From JAYUHK01 sp043767025 (GTDB lineage Bacteria; Bacteroidota; Bacteroidia; Chitinophagales; Saprospiraceae): a stretch of DNA of 64,000 nt. Below the pieces are notes generated by a model. It had not been told where the DNA came from. It made no database searches and saw only the letters and a program-made list of their open reading frames with translations. This document shows, piece by piece, positions 10,101 through 19,282 of this stretch. The stretch spans positions 60,996 through 124,995 of the forward strand of contig JAYUHK010000161.1 of the NCBI GenBank assembly GCA_043767025.1, in the 5' to 3' direction. Positions within the stretch are counted from its first letter, which is position 1; each line of letters opens with the position of its first letter. The position numbers and the translations under genes are program-made.

Positions 10101-13100
10101 TCAACGGCTGCTCTGCGCCGTTCACGGTGACGGGCATGACAGGGGGTGCGGTAGTTGGCAACAACTTCACGTCCAACTCTATTCCGAGCGGGACTATCAA
10201 TTACAGTTACAGCGTGAAAGACGCTTACGGCTGCGAGGTGCTGGCGCAAGGGCTAAAGAATTGCCAGTGCATAACGAATGCGGGGACGATGAGCGCGACG
10301 CAGTTGGAGGCTTGCGAAAGCGGGACGGTTGCGGGAGTTTTTGTTGGCGGCTTCGCCAATGACGGCAACGACGTACAGCAATTCGCGCTCCACAATGGAT
10401 TTTTTGCGTCCACCAACCAAGCGTTTGCGATTAACAACACGGGTATTTTTGGATTTGCTGCACCGATGCAGTACGAAACGACCTATTACATATCGTCTAT
10501 TGCGGGGAATAACAAAGGCGGAGGGATAGTAGATACGACCGATAATTGCTTGTCTGTGTCGCCGGGTCAGCCTGTTATTTTCCACAAAAACCCGACACCA
10601 AAAGCAGGCATGAAGGACAGTATTTGTGGCAAAACATTTACTTTCGCGGCGATAAAAGATGTTGCGGGCGCGGTGGGAACATGGACTTTGCTTTCTGGAG
10701 CGGGGTCGGTAGTGAGTTACACGCCCGATGCGAACACGCCGACGGCGGAGGTAAAAGTGACAGCATTTGGGAATTACAAATTCAAGTGGGAGGAGAACAA
10801 TTCGGGTTGCAAGGGCAGCGACAGCGTAGCGGTGACTTTTTTGCCTGATGATTTGGACGCAGTCCATGTGTCGTATCTGTGTGACCTGCCGGGCGAGTTT
10901 TACCAAGACAGCATCAAAATAACAGGCGGCACTCCGCCGTTCACGATATTGGACAAGCGAACAGGCTTGACGTACATATACAGTGATTTGAGCAATTTTT
11001 ATGAAACGCCCAAAGTGCCTACCAGCACTCGGGATACATTTTTAATCACTGATTTTTACGGCTGCAAGACAGATACGGTAAAAACGTTCAAAGTTTGCGA
11101 CTGTAAGACGGAGGTTGTGAGCGTATCTATATTGAACCCAATTCTATGCGAGTTGGACATGGTGCGAGGCAAAGGAGTTGGGACAAAAGACAACAACGAT
11201 ATTGACGAATACTATTTGAGTGCGACGGCAGACCCCGTTAGTGACGGCAAATTAGCGATCAATAAGACAGGAACGTTCAGTCTTCTTGCGGGAATGAACT
11301 GCGGGACGACTTATTATTTGAGCTATGCTATCGGCAATGCGGACACGGCATTGGCGAACATTGGTCACGTCAATTTTACAGACGACCCTTGCGCGTCTAT
11401 CAAAACCATTCCGTTTATTTTCAACTGTCAGCCGATAGTATATGCGGGATTGGACGACACGATTTGCGATGTAAATTATGTGTTGCAAGGCACTATCAAC
11501 ATCGGAAAAGGGACATGGCGAGTGATTAGCAAACCTACGAATGGGGTGGCGACATTTTCCAATCCAAACTTTAAAAACTCCAACGTGTCGGTGGACAGTT
11601 GCGGCGAGTACGAGTTGGAGTGGCGTGGGGACAACAACGGCTGCGTGGATATAGATTCGGTAAAAATCACCTTTGGGAAAGTCCCTATTGTTGGTCATAC
11701 GACGGCACAAAACCAGAGCCATACTGGATTTTCGGTAACGTTGAGCATCAACGGCTGCAACCAACCGTTTCGCGTGAATACTTCGGTTATTGCGGGTTCG
11801 GTTTATACGTCGGGTATTTTGGGCTGCTCGCCGGATTCGATGTCGCACTACAGTTTTGAGGTTCAAGACAAGTACGGCTGTACGGCGAGCGTGGTGGATT
11901 CTATCGCCTGCGTTTGCACGTCCGATGCGGGAGTACTATTGGTAGGTTCGTTGTTGTCAGTGTGCCAAAGCGACAGCATCAGAATTGCGCCGTTGCTGCA
12001 ACCTAACACAGGTGCGATGGACCCCAACGACCAAATGGAATACATACTTTCGGACAAATGCGGCGTTCACGGCGCGGTGATATATCAGAGAAACAAGAGC
12101 GGAAAATTTGTGTATCAAGCACCGTTGGTGTTGGGGACGACGTATTTTGCGTATAAAATCGTGGGGGACTCCACGCCGAGCAGTCAGGTGAATATCACGG
12201 ATTTGTGTTTGGACTCTACGGCGTGCCAATCGGTTCGGTTCATTGAAAACCCGATTCCGAAGGCAGGCGGGGACGATTCGATATGCGGACTGACGTATGT
12301 GCTGCGCGCGATACCGAGTGTAGGGACAGGCGTGTGGCGGCAGGTGACGGGAGCGGGGACGAGTATTTTCAACGACAACACGCTTGCAGGAGCTACGGTC
12401 AGCGTGTCGGTTTGCGGAGTTTATACATACGAATGGAAAGAAGACAACCTTTCGTGCATAAAAAGCGATACGGTAAAAATCATATTCAGCGAGCCGCCGA
12501 CGGTGAGCAATTTGAAAGACAGTTGTAATAATATTTACACAGGATATTTTGTAAAATTCAATCTGCAAGGCTGCGGCAGCCCGTACAAAATCGTTGGGAC
12601 GAACAACACCAACGTCACAACGGTAGCGGGTAATTTCGTTTCGCCGTTAATTCCTGCGGACAGTTTGAATTACAAATTCACGATTACGGACATCTATGGT
12701 TGTAAAAAAATAATTACGGGGACGAAGAATTGTATTTGTGTGGGAACATTTGCTGGCACATTTGGCGGAGCGATCATAAAACAATGCGTAGATGCGACGG
12801 GCGGCGGCACGATTAGTGTTTCAGCGAATCTGCCGAGTGTAAAATTAGATGCCAACGACGGGATAGAGTATATATTGACCGATTCGTGCCTTTCGCCGCG
12901 TCGGGTTGGGAATGTTATTTCGAGAAATAAGACGGGAACTTTCGGATTTTCGGGTGGCATGATTTACGGCAAAACGTACTACATCGCGCTCGTAGTGGGC
13001 GACACGCTGCTCAACGGACAAGTAAAACTTGATACGACGATGAACCGTTGTTTAGATGTTCGCTGCCAGCCTGTTGTATTTTACCAATGTCCGAACACGT

Positions 13101-14935
13101 TGTGCCAACCCAATGACACGGTTGCTTGCACGAAGACGTACAAACTTTCTACAACGCCGAGTTTCGGCACTGGCAAATGGGAGATAAAGAGCCGCCCGAT
13201 AGGTTCGGGAGCGAACTTTGTGCCGTCGGTAAATGTGCCATCGCCTACGGTGACGGTGACGACCTACGGTGCGTATTCATTCAACTGGATAGAGGACAAC
13301 AACGGATTCAAGGACACTTGCACGGTGTCAATTTTGTTCCAATTCAATCCTGCGCCGAGCATAATAGCTTCGACGTTGGACACGATATGCAACGCCACCG
13401 ATACTACATACACAGTGACGTTCAGCTTGTCGGGGGTTGCGCCATACAGCATCAAACAGGCACTATCGAACCCGAACCCAGCGGGAACGTTCAGCAACGG
13501 CGGAGCGGGCAATAAATTTACGTCAGCGTCCATCAAGAGCGATTTGGGGTACAGATTTGTGTTCAAAGACGCTATATCTTGCGACTCTACGGTGGTTCAG
13601 GGCATCAACAGTTGTCCGTGCAAGGCGGAGGCGGGGGTTGCCAGACCAGCCTTGACGGTGTGTGAGCGGACGGACAGCACGGTTATATTGGCGAATTTAT
13701 TGAACAATGAAGAGCCGAATGGGATTTGGAGTTTGGTGCCACCTGCGCCCGACCCCGACGTATCGACGGGCAAGTTCAAGACAAAAAACAGAGCCGCTGG
13801 GACGTACAAATTTTTGTATCGGATAGCGGACAAAGTGAGTGCGCCGAGCTGCAAGGGAGATTCTGCGTATGTGACGGTGGTCATCAATCCGTTGCCGGTG
13901 GCAGATGCGGGCTTGGACAAATATCTGAATTGCGATGTGACCAAAGCGACGTTGGGTGGAGCGAACACGTCTGTTGGGTCAGAATTTAGCTACCAATGGA
14001 CGGGCGCGTTGAGCAATCCGAGTGTGGCTAATCCGATAGCGGACGGTTCGGGGACGTATATTTTGACGGTAAGGGACGTGAATACGGGCTGCTTTACGCG
14101 GGACACGGTAAAGGTGGATCAAAAAATATCGTTTCCCGAGATTACGGTGTCGGTAAAAGACCCGACTTGTTACGGGTTTGACAACGGAAATATTGTCATC
14201 AAGTCGATTTTTGGGGGTACGAAACCGTACAAATTTAACTTCAATGGGACAGGATTTGTGACCGTACCGAAGACGATAGACACGATACCGTTCTATTATT
14301 TGAAAGCGGGCAAATACACATTTGCGGTGCTGGACTCCAACGGCTGCCGTTTCGATACTATTTTGAACATCAAAGAACAGCCTCAATTAATTGCGGATTT
14401 GGGACCCGATGTGGTGATAGATTTAGGAAACGACACGCTTTTGAAAGCGATAATCAACATACCATTTTCAGAAATAGACACGATAATCTGGATACCCGTG
14501 AAAGCGGATACGGTGATGAGTTTGCAGTACATGGTCAAAGTTCCGCAAGACGAGCTGGATTATTGCATTACGGTCATCAGCAAAAACGGCTGTCAAGCGA
14601 CGGACTGCCTGCGTCTTCGGGTGGATAAAAAACGTCCAGTGTTTATTCCGAACATATTTTCGCCGGACAACAACGGGTTGAACGATATATTTTACATATT
14701 CGGTAATCCGTTGGTGGTGAAGCAGATAGACAATTTTGAGATATACAACCGATGGGGTGACGTGGTGTTCAGGCTCAACGGACCGTTCCAACCCAACGAC
14801 CCACAATATGGCTGGGACGGCACATTCAACGGCAAGCCGATGAACAACGGAGTGTATGTGGTGTGGGCGCGTGTGACGTACATAGACGGCAAGGTGGAAC
14901 TCATCAAAACCGATGTCACGCTGCACAGGAATTAA
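7160..14935 (+). CDS. giant T9SS type B secreted surface protein (gliding motility-associated C-terminal domain)
   Basis: 2591 residues. The signal peptide (about 1-22) ends TELRAQ. The N-terminal part is a CUB/pre-peptidase-like domain, followed by PKD/Ig-like beta domains to about residue 870. Residues about 873-2080 hold a composite supermodule of about 275 residues. Each begins with an AGxDDxIC..YxL domain, then a GCxxPF...YGC SprB-like domain, then a CxCxxxAG domain; the leading domain recurs near residues 873, 1145, 1428, 1700 and 1982. The C-terminus (VFIPNIFSPDNNGLNDIFYI, then IYNRWGD) is the type B T9SS sorting domain. It is probably a surface adhesin or matrix protein exported through T9SS. 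Its own promoter is at 7026-7056, leaving a leader of about 100 bases. Confidence 0.9.
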   Translation: MKHILLLLIVFLSFFIATELRAQCGSPMAGGIGETCANPASACLNGLISNNYGFSGAGGVDIPGCLTIQNDVYISFTVDPAFAGGSINFQIDLAGCTGGGNGLQAAIYPIGACNSTPLDCNQGSPVSFSIGGNVSFVPGNTYILMLDGVSGSQCGYTITANPTNSIVPPPDVFNGLAIGPMSPANAIISCADPVPDLPIKYSIPPVACATTYHWYIMGSSGSGGTASIMGIGIAANTSQSGMNINTTGTTGAAVNLSISGNTAGTFKLCVEAGNGCNYTPPLCKDVTIKTPPVDTSAVLYFCPNVSSWNGTGRLPTPRFPATLPGAPFSITTSFPGSNLYTVQVKDAQNCPFNVDLDLRKYSEADYSRDLGEIPLCKNQTVTICGTAYSQATPGGKVVICPVPAGSLPPKCDTTKSFFITPIIINPIIIPASVTKACPNSVVRLSGATSTWLPNLGGNQIVTYTWFKGAAIIPGATDSFYNVPAGDVLTGSQVYMFVITYKYNYFGPDGTTPLTKTCTEMTTATVSASVAPSPQTPVITGAGSYCNGGTYTFTISNYNGTDIIAWKINGVTVPNNITNSVTFQVSAPNDVITAVASNQCGSASAVGTLTINIQNSVAAPIIGGQDTVCRASVQSYCITNPDPLGTYTWQLPAGVTSVAGPGANCITATIGASAVSGDSVCVTAVDNCGTKRTCKGLIIKNVPAAPTLINGSKVVCSGDTITYSTPAIAEASQYVWTVTGGTINAGQNSGTIKVIWGVNTVGKVCVKSKNTCGNSADFCENIVIGMPPVPPVLFGKSTACLGEVVIYKVDTLRNGVTYTWTVTGGGTIIPFPTSDSIKVNWTNPGVSEKVCVKATNFCGSVDVCVLVVVNAIPVANAGVALDTVCGFQYNLVGTKNIPASDLLWTVKSKPAGSSVIFGNATSAATAVTVDKCGSYIFQLKENNNGCLDSAVTTVIFSEPPVINQLLATCAGNKLTYVVTFSINGCSAPFTVTGMTGGAVVGNNFTSNSIPSGTINYSYSVKDAYGCEVLAQGLKNCQCITNAGTMSATQLEACESGTVAGVFVGGFANDGNDVQQFALHNGFFASTNQAFAINNTGIFGFAAPMQYETTYYISSIAGNNKGGGIVDTTDNCLSVSPGQPVIFHKNPTPKAGMKDSICGKTFTFAAIKDVAGAVGTWTLLSGAGSVVSYTPDANTPTAEVKVTAFGNYKFKWEENNSGCKGSDSVAVTFLPDDLDAVHVSYLCDLPGEFYQDSIKITGGTPPFTILDKRTGLTYIYSDLSNFYETPKVPTSTRDTFLITDFYGCKTDTVKTFKVCDCKTEVVSVSILNPILCELDMVRGKGVGTKDNNDIDEYYLSATADPVSDGKLAINKTGTFSLLAGMNCGTTYYLSYAIGNADTALANIGHVNFTDDPCASIKTIPFIFNCQPIVYAGLDDTICDVNYVLQGTINIGKGTWRVISKPTNGVATFSNPNFKNSNVSVDSCGEYELEWRGDNNGCVDIDSVKITFGKVPIVGHTTAQNQSHTGFSVTLSINGCNQPFRVNTSVIAGSVYTSGILGCSPDSMSHYSFEVQDKYGCTASVVDSIACVCTSDAGVLLVGSLLSVCQSDSIRIAPLLQPNTGAMDPNDQMEYILSDKCGVHGAVIYQRNKSGKFVYQAPLVLGTTYFAYKIVGDSTPSSQVNITDLCLDSTACQSVRFIENPIPKAGGDDSICGLTYVLRAIPSVGTGVWRQVTGAGTSIFNDNTLAGATVSVSVCGVYTYEWKEDNLSCIKSDTVKIIFSEPPTVSNLKDSCNNIYTGYFVKFNLQGCGSPYKIVGTNNTNVTTVAGNFVSPLIPADSLNYKFTITDIYGCKKIITGTKNCICVGTFAGTFGGAIIKQCVDATGGGTISVSANLPSVKLDANDGIEYILTDSCLSPRRVGNVISRNKTGTFGFSGGMIYGKTYYIALVVGDTLLNGQVKLDTTMNRCLDVRCQPVVFYQCPNTLCQPNDTVACTKTYKLSTTPSFGTGKWEIKSRPIGSGANFVPSVNVPSPTVTVTTYGAYSFNWIEDNNGFKDTCTVSILFQFNPAPSIIASTLDTICNATDTTYTVTFSLSGVAPYSIKQALSNPNPAGTFSNGGAGNKFTSASIKSDLGYRFVFKDAISCDSTVVQGINSCPCKAEAGVARPALTVCERTDSTVILANLLNNEEPNGIWSLVPPAPDPDVSTGKFKTKNRAAGTYKFLYRIADKVSAPSCKGDSAYVTVVINPLPVADAGLDKYLNCDVTKATLGGANTSVGSEFSYQWTGALSNPSVANPIADGSGTYILTVRDVNTGCFTRDTVKVDQKISFPEITVSVKDPTCYGFDNGNIVIKSIFGGTKPYKFNFNGTGFVTVPKTIDTIPFYYLKAGKYTFAVLDSNGCRFDTILNIKEQPQLIADLGPDVVIDLGNDTLLKAIINIPFSEIDTIIWIPVKADTVMSLQYMVKVPQDELDYCITVISKNGCQATDCLRLRVDKKRPVFIPNIFSPDNNGLNDIFYIFGNPLVVKQIDNFEIYNRWGDVVFRLNGPFQPNDPQYGWDGTFNGKPMNNGVYVVWARVTYIDGKVELIKTDVTLHRN

Positions 14936-14954
14936 GATAAAAATGATGAATAAT

Positions 14955-14991
14955 AAAAAATGCACCGCTCGAAAAGCGGTGCATTTTTTTT
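14955..14991 (+). terminator. rho-independent terminator of the giant surface gene
   Basis: The stem AATGCACCGCT/AGCGGTGCATT with loop CGAAA is followed by a run of T, 20 bases after the stop codon. It is strong and in the expected position. Confidence 0.93.
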
Positions 14992-15079
14992 GTGAGAAAA
15001 GTGACGTGGGTTTGGAAAGAATTTGCGACATTTGCGGAGCGAAAATCCTGAAAAATATGCCAATACAATTATTTTTAAT

Positions 15080-16405
15080 ATGAAAAATATTGAAAAATCA
15101 ATTCTGCTCAAAACAGAGTTGGACGAATTGCGCCCGATTTCCGAAGAAGTCGAAGCAAAAATTATGCAAAAATTCAGATTGGATTGGAACTATCACTCCA
15201 ATAATTTGGAGGGCAATTCGCTGACTTTTGGTGAAACAAAAGCCCTGATTTTGTTCGGAATAACGGCGCAGGGAAAGCCGCTAAAAGACCATTTTGAGAT
15301 AACGGGTCACAACGAGGCGATAAATTGGGTGTTGGAAATAGTGAAGCAAGAGCGACCGTTGAGCGAAAATTTTATTCGGGAGTTGCACACTTTGATTTTG
15401 AAAGAACCCTACGAAGTAGCTGCCATCACGCCCAATGGTTTGCCGACCAAAAAGCGGGTCGAAATCGGTAGCTACAAGAAAACGCCCAACCATGTGAAGA
15501 CAAAAACTGGCGAGATTTTTCGCTTCGCAACGCCCAAAGAAACGCCTGCAAAAATGCACGATTTGTTGGAATGGTATCGAGCAAAACTCGACGAAGCAGA
15601 CGTAAATCCGATTTTGTTGGCGGCTGAATTTCATTACAAATTCATCTGTATTCACCCTTTCGACGACGGAAATGGGCGCACGGCGCGGATATTGATGAAT
15701 TTTATTTTGATGCAATTCGCGTATCCGCCTGCGGTCATCAAGACGACCGAAAAAGAAAATTATTTCTCTGTGTTGCGGCAAGCCGATGCAGGTATTTTTG
15801 AGCCGTTTTTGGAGTTTATTGCCCAAAATCTCAATCATTCGTTGGAAATAATGATAAAAGGCGCGAAGGGCGAAAGCATAGAAGAAGCGGACGATATTGA
15901 CAAAGAACTCGCACTTTTGGCACAAAAACTGAAAGGATTTGGGGAAGCAGTACCCAAAAGTGCTGAAAACTTATTAGAAATTTACGATCAATCTGTGACA
16001 AGGTTGGCACGAGTATTTTTTGAAAAAGGTAAAATATTTGAGCAATTTTATACGAGTAGTCACAGTTATTTTTACCTTGATGGAGAAGAATATCTGGTTA
16101 GTATCGGAAATAATATCCAAGAATGTAGAAAAAAAATTCAACATAGAATAAACAACGTCACAATTAGGTTGTACTATCGTAATTTTGACCAAAAAGGACT
16201 TTCAAATTTTAATTTTAACTCAAACATATCGTTTACTTTTGAACAAAAAAAATACACCGTCAAAAATACGAATAACATAACCTACGAAAAAACATATTCC
16301 GAGCAGCTAACGGACGACGAAATTAGCAATTTGGTCAGCGCAGAATTGAGAAAACACATGGAATATATAGAAAATCAAATGAACATCGCACAAGGAACAT
16401 TGTAG
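15080..16405 (+). CDS. Fic family protein (predicted AMPylase/nucleotidyl transferase)
   Basis: 441 residues from the ATG at 15080; an in-frame TTG at 15023 would add 19 residues with no Fic similarity, so the ATG is preferred. The active-site motif HPFDDGNGRTAR lies near residue 192. An N-terminal SNNLEGN (about 40-46) matches the inhibitory (S/T)xxxE(G/N) helix of class II Fic proteins, so the enzyme is probably self-inhibited. Fic enzymes transfer AMP or a related group from a nucleotide to a hydroxyl on a target protein; the target here is unknown. The C-terminal 150 residues are more AT-rich and unassigned. A small T9SS protein gene follows after 4 bases, apparently co-transcribed. Confidence 0.92.
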   Translation: MKNIEKSILLKTELDELRPISEEVEAKIMQKFRLDWNYHSNNLEGNSLTFGETKALILFGITAQGKPLKDHFEITGHNEAINWVLEIVKQERPLSENFIRELHTLILKEPYEVAAITPNGLPTKKRVEIGSYKKTPNHVKTKTGEIFRFATPKETPAKMHDLLEWYRAKLDEADVNPILLAAEFHYKFICIHPFDDGNGRTARILMNFILMQFAYPPAVIKTTEKENYFSVLRQADAGIFEPFLEFIAQNLNHSLEIMIKGAKGESIEEADDIDKELALLAQKLKGFGEAVPKSAENLLEIYDQSVTRLARVFFEKGKIFEQFYTSSHSYFYLDGEEYLVSIGNNIQECRKKIQHRINNVTIRLYYRNFDQKGLSNFNFNSNISFTFEQKKYTVKNTNNITYEKTYSEQLTDDEISNLVSAELRKHMEYIENQMNIAQGTL

Positions 16406-16409
16406 TATT

Positions 16410-17456
16410 TTGAAAACAAACATTGTAATATTTTACTTTTTAATTCAGATTTGTAGCCTTTTTGGGCAAAATTTGAGCTTCAATTTGGTTGTTTCGCACC
16501 CAATAACTTGCTTTGGGGGCAGCGACGGCGGTGTTTCGGTCACGAGTTTGGCAGGCGGAACTCCGCCGTATCAAACAAAATGGTCGAATGGAAAAGCCCA
16601 AACGCTCGCCAACGACAGCCTGAATTGCGGTAATTATTCCGTTACCGTCACCGATGCCAACCAGCTTGAATCGGTAAAAAATATAGAAATCCGAAATCCG
16701 CCAGCCATTCAGTTTGATATTTTGGTAAAAAATCCGAGCTGCAATACGTCGAATGATGGAAAAATTGAGGTACAAAATATTTCAAATGCACAAGTTCCTG
16801 TGACATATTTTTTTAATAAAAAAAATACTACGGATTCTATTTTTTCAAACCAAAAGTCTGGGCGATTTCAAATAAAAATCAAAGACTCTTTGGGCTGCGA
16901 AGTCGAAAAAGATAGTTTTGTAGATTTCGTCCGAGAATTTTTGATATACGCTGGCGAAAATAAAAGTATAAAATTGGGCGAAAGTGCCGAAATAAAGGTA
17001 GAAAGCAACTATTTGTTGGATTCTATAGTTTGGCAGCCAAATGTTCCCTGCAAGTGCGACCTTGCAGAAGTCACGCCGTATTTTTCTACCGACTATAAAT
17101 TAACTGCTTATTTTGCGGGTTGTGTGGCGACCGATGAGGTCAGAGTTGCCGTCAATCGCCGCCCAGAAATTTTTGTTCCCAATGCTTTTTCGCCCAATCG
17201 GGACGACAAAAATGAGCTTTTTCAAGTTTTTTACAACAAAAAACAAGTCACCTCAATACAATCTTTGCGTATCTACGACCGCGCTGGAAGCCTCGTTTTT
17301 TCGCAGCAGACCGAACCCAACGGAGCAGACCCAACTTGGGACGGCACTCAAAATGGCGCGGAACTTTCGCCTGCCGTATTCACTTATTTCATTGAATACC
17401 AGCTAATTGACGACACTTTGGGGCAGATGTCTGGCGAAGTCACGCTCTGGAAATAA
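16410..17456 (+). CDS. small T9SS type B secreted protein with SprB-like repeat
   Basis: 348 residues starting at TTG; there is no usable ATG before the signal peptide (IVIFYFLIQICSLFG, cleavage likely before QN). Residues about 28-90 are a SprB-like unit (SHPITCFGGSDGGVSVTSLA, then GNYSVTVTDAN), and a second related unit follows. The C-terminus (EIFVPNAFSPNRDDKNELFQ ... WDGTQNGAELSPAVFTYFIE) is a type B sorting domain. It is probably a surface-anchored or secreted protein. The gene begins 4 bases after the Fic gene, so both are likely on one transcript. No enzymatic domain is seen. Confidence 0.88.
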   Translation: MKTNIVIFYFLIQICSLFGQNLSFNLVVSHPITCFGGSDGGVSVTSLAGGTPPYQTKWSNGKAQTLANDSLNCGNYSVTVTDANQLESVKNIEIRNPPAIQFDILVKNPSCNTSNDGKIEVQNISNAQVPVTYFFNKKNTTDSIFSNQKSGRFQIKIKDSLGCEVEKDSFVDFVREFLIYAGENKSIKLGESAEIKVESNYLLDSIVWQPNVPCKCDLAEVTPYFSTDYKLTAYFAGCVATDEVRVAVNRRPEIFVPNAFSPNRDDKNELFQVFYNKKQVTSIQSLRIYDRAGSLVFSQQTEPNGADPTWDGTQNGAELSPAVFTYFIEYQLIDDTLGQMSGEVTLWK

Positions 17457-17508
17457 ACTATTGCCCAACCAAAAACATAAAATTTTTCGCCTTGCGAAAT
17501 AGTCATTT

Positions 17509-17661
17509 TAGGAATGAAGAAAAAATAAAGTACTCCAATTTTTCAAATAAATTCAAACAATAACAAGGCATTTTTGATGCGCAACGCAGCACGTTGTAAC
17601 GAAAAAATAACGCAGTGATTGGTTGTAATTCAGCAGAAAAAATAGGTAATTTATTTTAGAC
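17509..17661 (+). repeat. dispersed repeat family B, copy 1
   Basis: A unit of about 150 bp starting GGAATGAAGAAAAAATAAAG, with the core CAATAACAAGGCATTTTTGA and a small palindrome CAACGCAGCACGTTG. Related copies lie at 20576-20730 (same strand) and 35403-35515 (inverted, shorter). It fills most of the 284-base gap between a T9SS protein gene and an LptF/G gene; I see no gene in that gap. Confidence 0.88.
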
Positions 17662-17740
17662 GCTTTCCTTATAGAAAAATCAAACTATCTTTGGGCAAGT
17701 TTTACATCGTCGTTTGAAAATTTTATGACCAAAAATTGCT

Positions 17741-19282
17741 TTGAAACAACTCGATAAGTTACTCATAAAATCATTTTTGCCTCCTTTTGTAGTCAATTTT
17801 TTGATCGCTTTGTTTGTGTTTATTATGCAGACATTGTGGCTTTATATTGACGAAATAATGGGAAAAGGCGCGGGTTTGCTGCTTTTGGCGGAGCTGATTT
17901 TTTACCTTTCGATACGACTTGTGCCGACGGTTTTGACGCTCGCCGTCCTCATCGCGTCCGTCATGACGATGGGCAACCTCGCCGAGCATTACGAGCTTAA
18001 TAGTTTCAAGTCTGCGGGCGTGCCGCTGCTCCGAGTGATGCGTCCGCTGTTTATTTTTTGTTTCGGCGTAGCGATTTTTTCCTTTTTTTGTTCCGATTAT
18101 TTTATACCGAAAGCGAACCTCAAATTCACTTCTCGAATGTATGATATTCGGAAGCAAAAACCGACTTTGAGCTTGGAAGAGGGAATATTCAACAGCGATT
18201 TTGCTGGTTTTGTGATGCGAATTGGTAAAAAAAATAGCGATAATAAGACGATTGAAAATGTATTAATCTATGACCACACGGGGGAAGATAAAACGAAAAC
18301 CAACCAAATCCTCGCCAAAAGCGGCGAAATGTACACGACTGCCGACCGACAATTTATGATAATGAACCTCAAAGATGGGCGGCAATATCAGGAAGTAATG
18401 CCGTCGAGCAAAAACAACAAAAAGTCGTATCCGTTTGTCCGCACCTCATTCAAAGAGTGGAACAAAGTGTTTGATTTGGGGCAATTTGAGATGGGACGCA
18501 GCGACGAAAATTTATTCAAAAACCTCCAAAGTGTGCAGCGCACTACCCAACTGTTGCAGCAAGTGGATTCTATCAATCAAAAAATCGAAGACCAAAATAC
18601 AGAACTTTCTAACCAAACGAAGGGTTTTTATCGCTATCTTTCTATCAATAAAATCAAAAATGTGACATCGGATTCGGCAGCAAAAACCGCAATCATTGCT
18701 CCGAATTTTCGCACTCCACACAGCGATATACCGCCCAAATTCAGAGATTTTGGCGATTCCGCGCTGCTTGCGAAGCCCTTTACGACCCTCGAAGACTTGA
18801 TTTCTTCGATGCCTGTCTATGAGCAAAAACAGCTGTTTGGTCGGGCTGCATCGCAGGCGAGAAGCGGCAAAAGCCTTGCAATATCTACTATTGAGAGCAA
18901 AGACCGACTGAAAAAAGACTTGGTAAAATTCCAGTTTGAGCTACACACCAAATTCACTTGGGCGTTTGTATGTCTGCTTTTTTTATTCATCGGCGCGCCG
19001 ATGGGAGCGATAGTTCGCAAAGGCGGTTTTGGATATCCGATTTTGATTTCGATTAGTTTTTTTATGTTGTTTTTTATGCTGACCGTGATGGGAAAAAGAT
19101 TAGCGGATTCGCTGGCGATGAATGTTATTTTGGCGGCTTGGCTGCCGTGTTTGGTACTGCTGCCGGTCAGTATTATTTTGACGATAAAAGGAATGAACGA
19201 CTCGCCGTTGTTCGATTTTGCGAGCATTTTTCAAAGAATAAAAAATATTTATAAAACAAAAAACAAGATAATTGCTAAATGA
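17741..19282 (+). CDS. LptF/LptG family lipopolysaccharide export permease
   Basis: Inner-membrane permease of the Lpt system that extracts LPS for transport to the outer membrane with LptB and its partner permease. The TTG start is chosen because LKQLDKLLIKSFLPPFVVNF matches the usual family N-terminus; the nearby ATG at 17725 is out of frame. Membrane segments lie near residues 15-37, 50-75 and 95-120, with three more near 410-500. The central region is the periplasmic jellyroll with an extra hydrophilic insert, giving 513 residues against about 360 in E. coli; long forms are usual in Bacteroidota. Its stop overlaps the next start by four bases. Confidence 0.9.
   Translation: MKQLDKLLIKSFLPPFVVNFLIALFVFIMQTLWLYIDEIMGKGAGLLLLAELIFYLSIRLVPTVLTLAVLIASVMTMGNLAEHYELNSFKSAGVPLLRVMRPLFIFCFGVAIFSFFCSDYFIPKANLKFTSRMYDIRKQKPTLSLEEGIFNSDFAGFVMRIGKKNSDNKTIENVLIYDHTGEDKTKTNQILAKSGEMYTTADRQFMIMNLKDGRQYQEVMPSSKNNKKSYPFVRTSFKEWNKVFDLGQFEMGRSDENLFKNLQSVQRTTQLLQQVDSINQKIEDQNTELSNQTKGFYRYLSINKIKNVTSDSAAKTAIIAPNFRTPHSDIPPKFRDFGDSALLAKPFTTLEDLISSMPVYEQKQLFGRAASQARSGKSLAISTIESKDRLKKDLVKFQFELHTKFTWAFVCLLFLFIGAPMGAIVRKGGFGYPILISISFFMLFFMLTVMGKRLADSLAMNVILAAWLPCLVLLPVSIILTIKGMNDSPLFDFASIFQRIKNIYKTKNKIIAK

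Noticed and set aside
16410..17456. Possibility that the small T9SS gene is a pseudogene because it lacks an ATG
   Set aside because: The TTG start gives a complete signal peptide at the right place and the frame is intact to the sorting domain.
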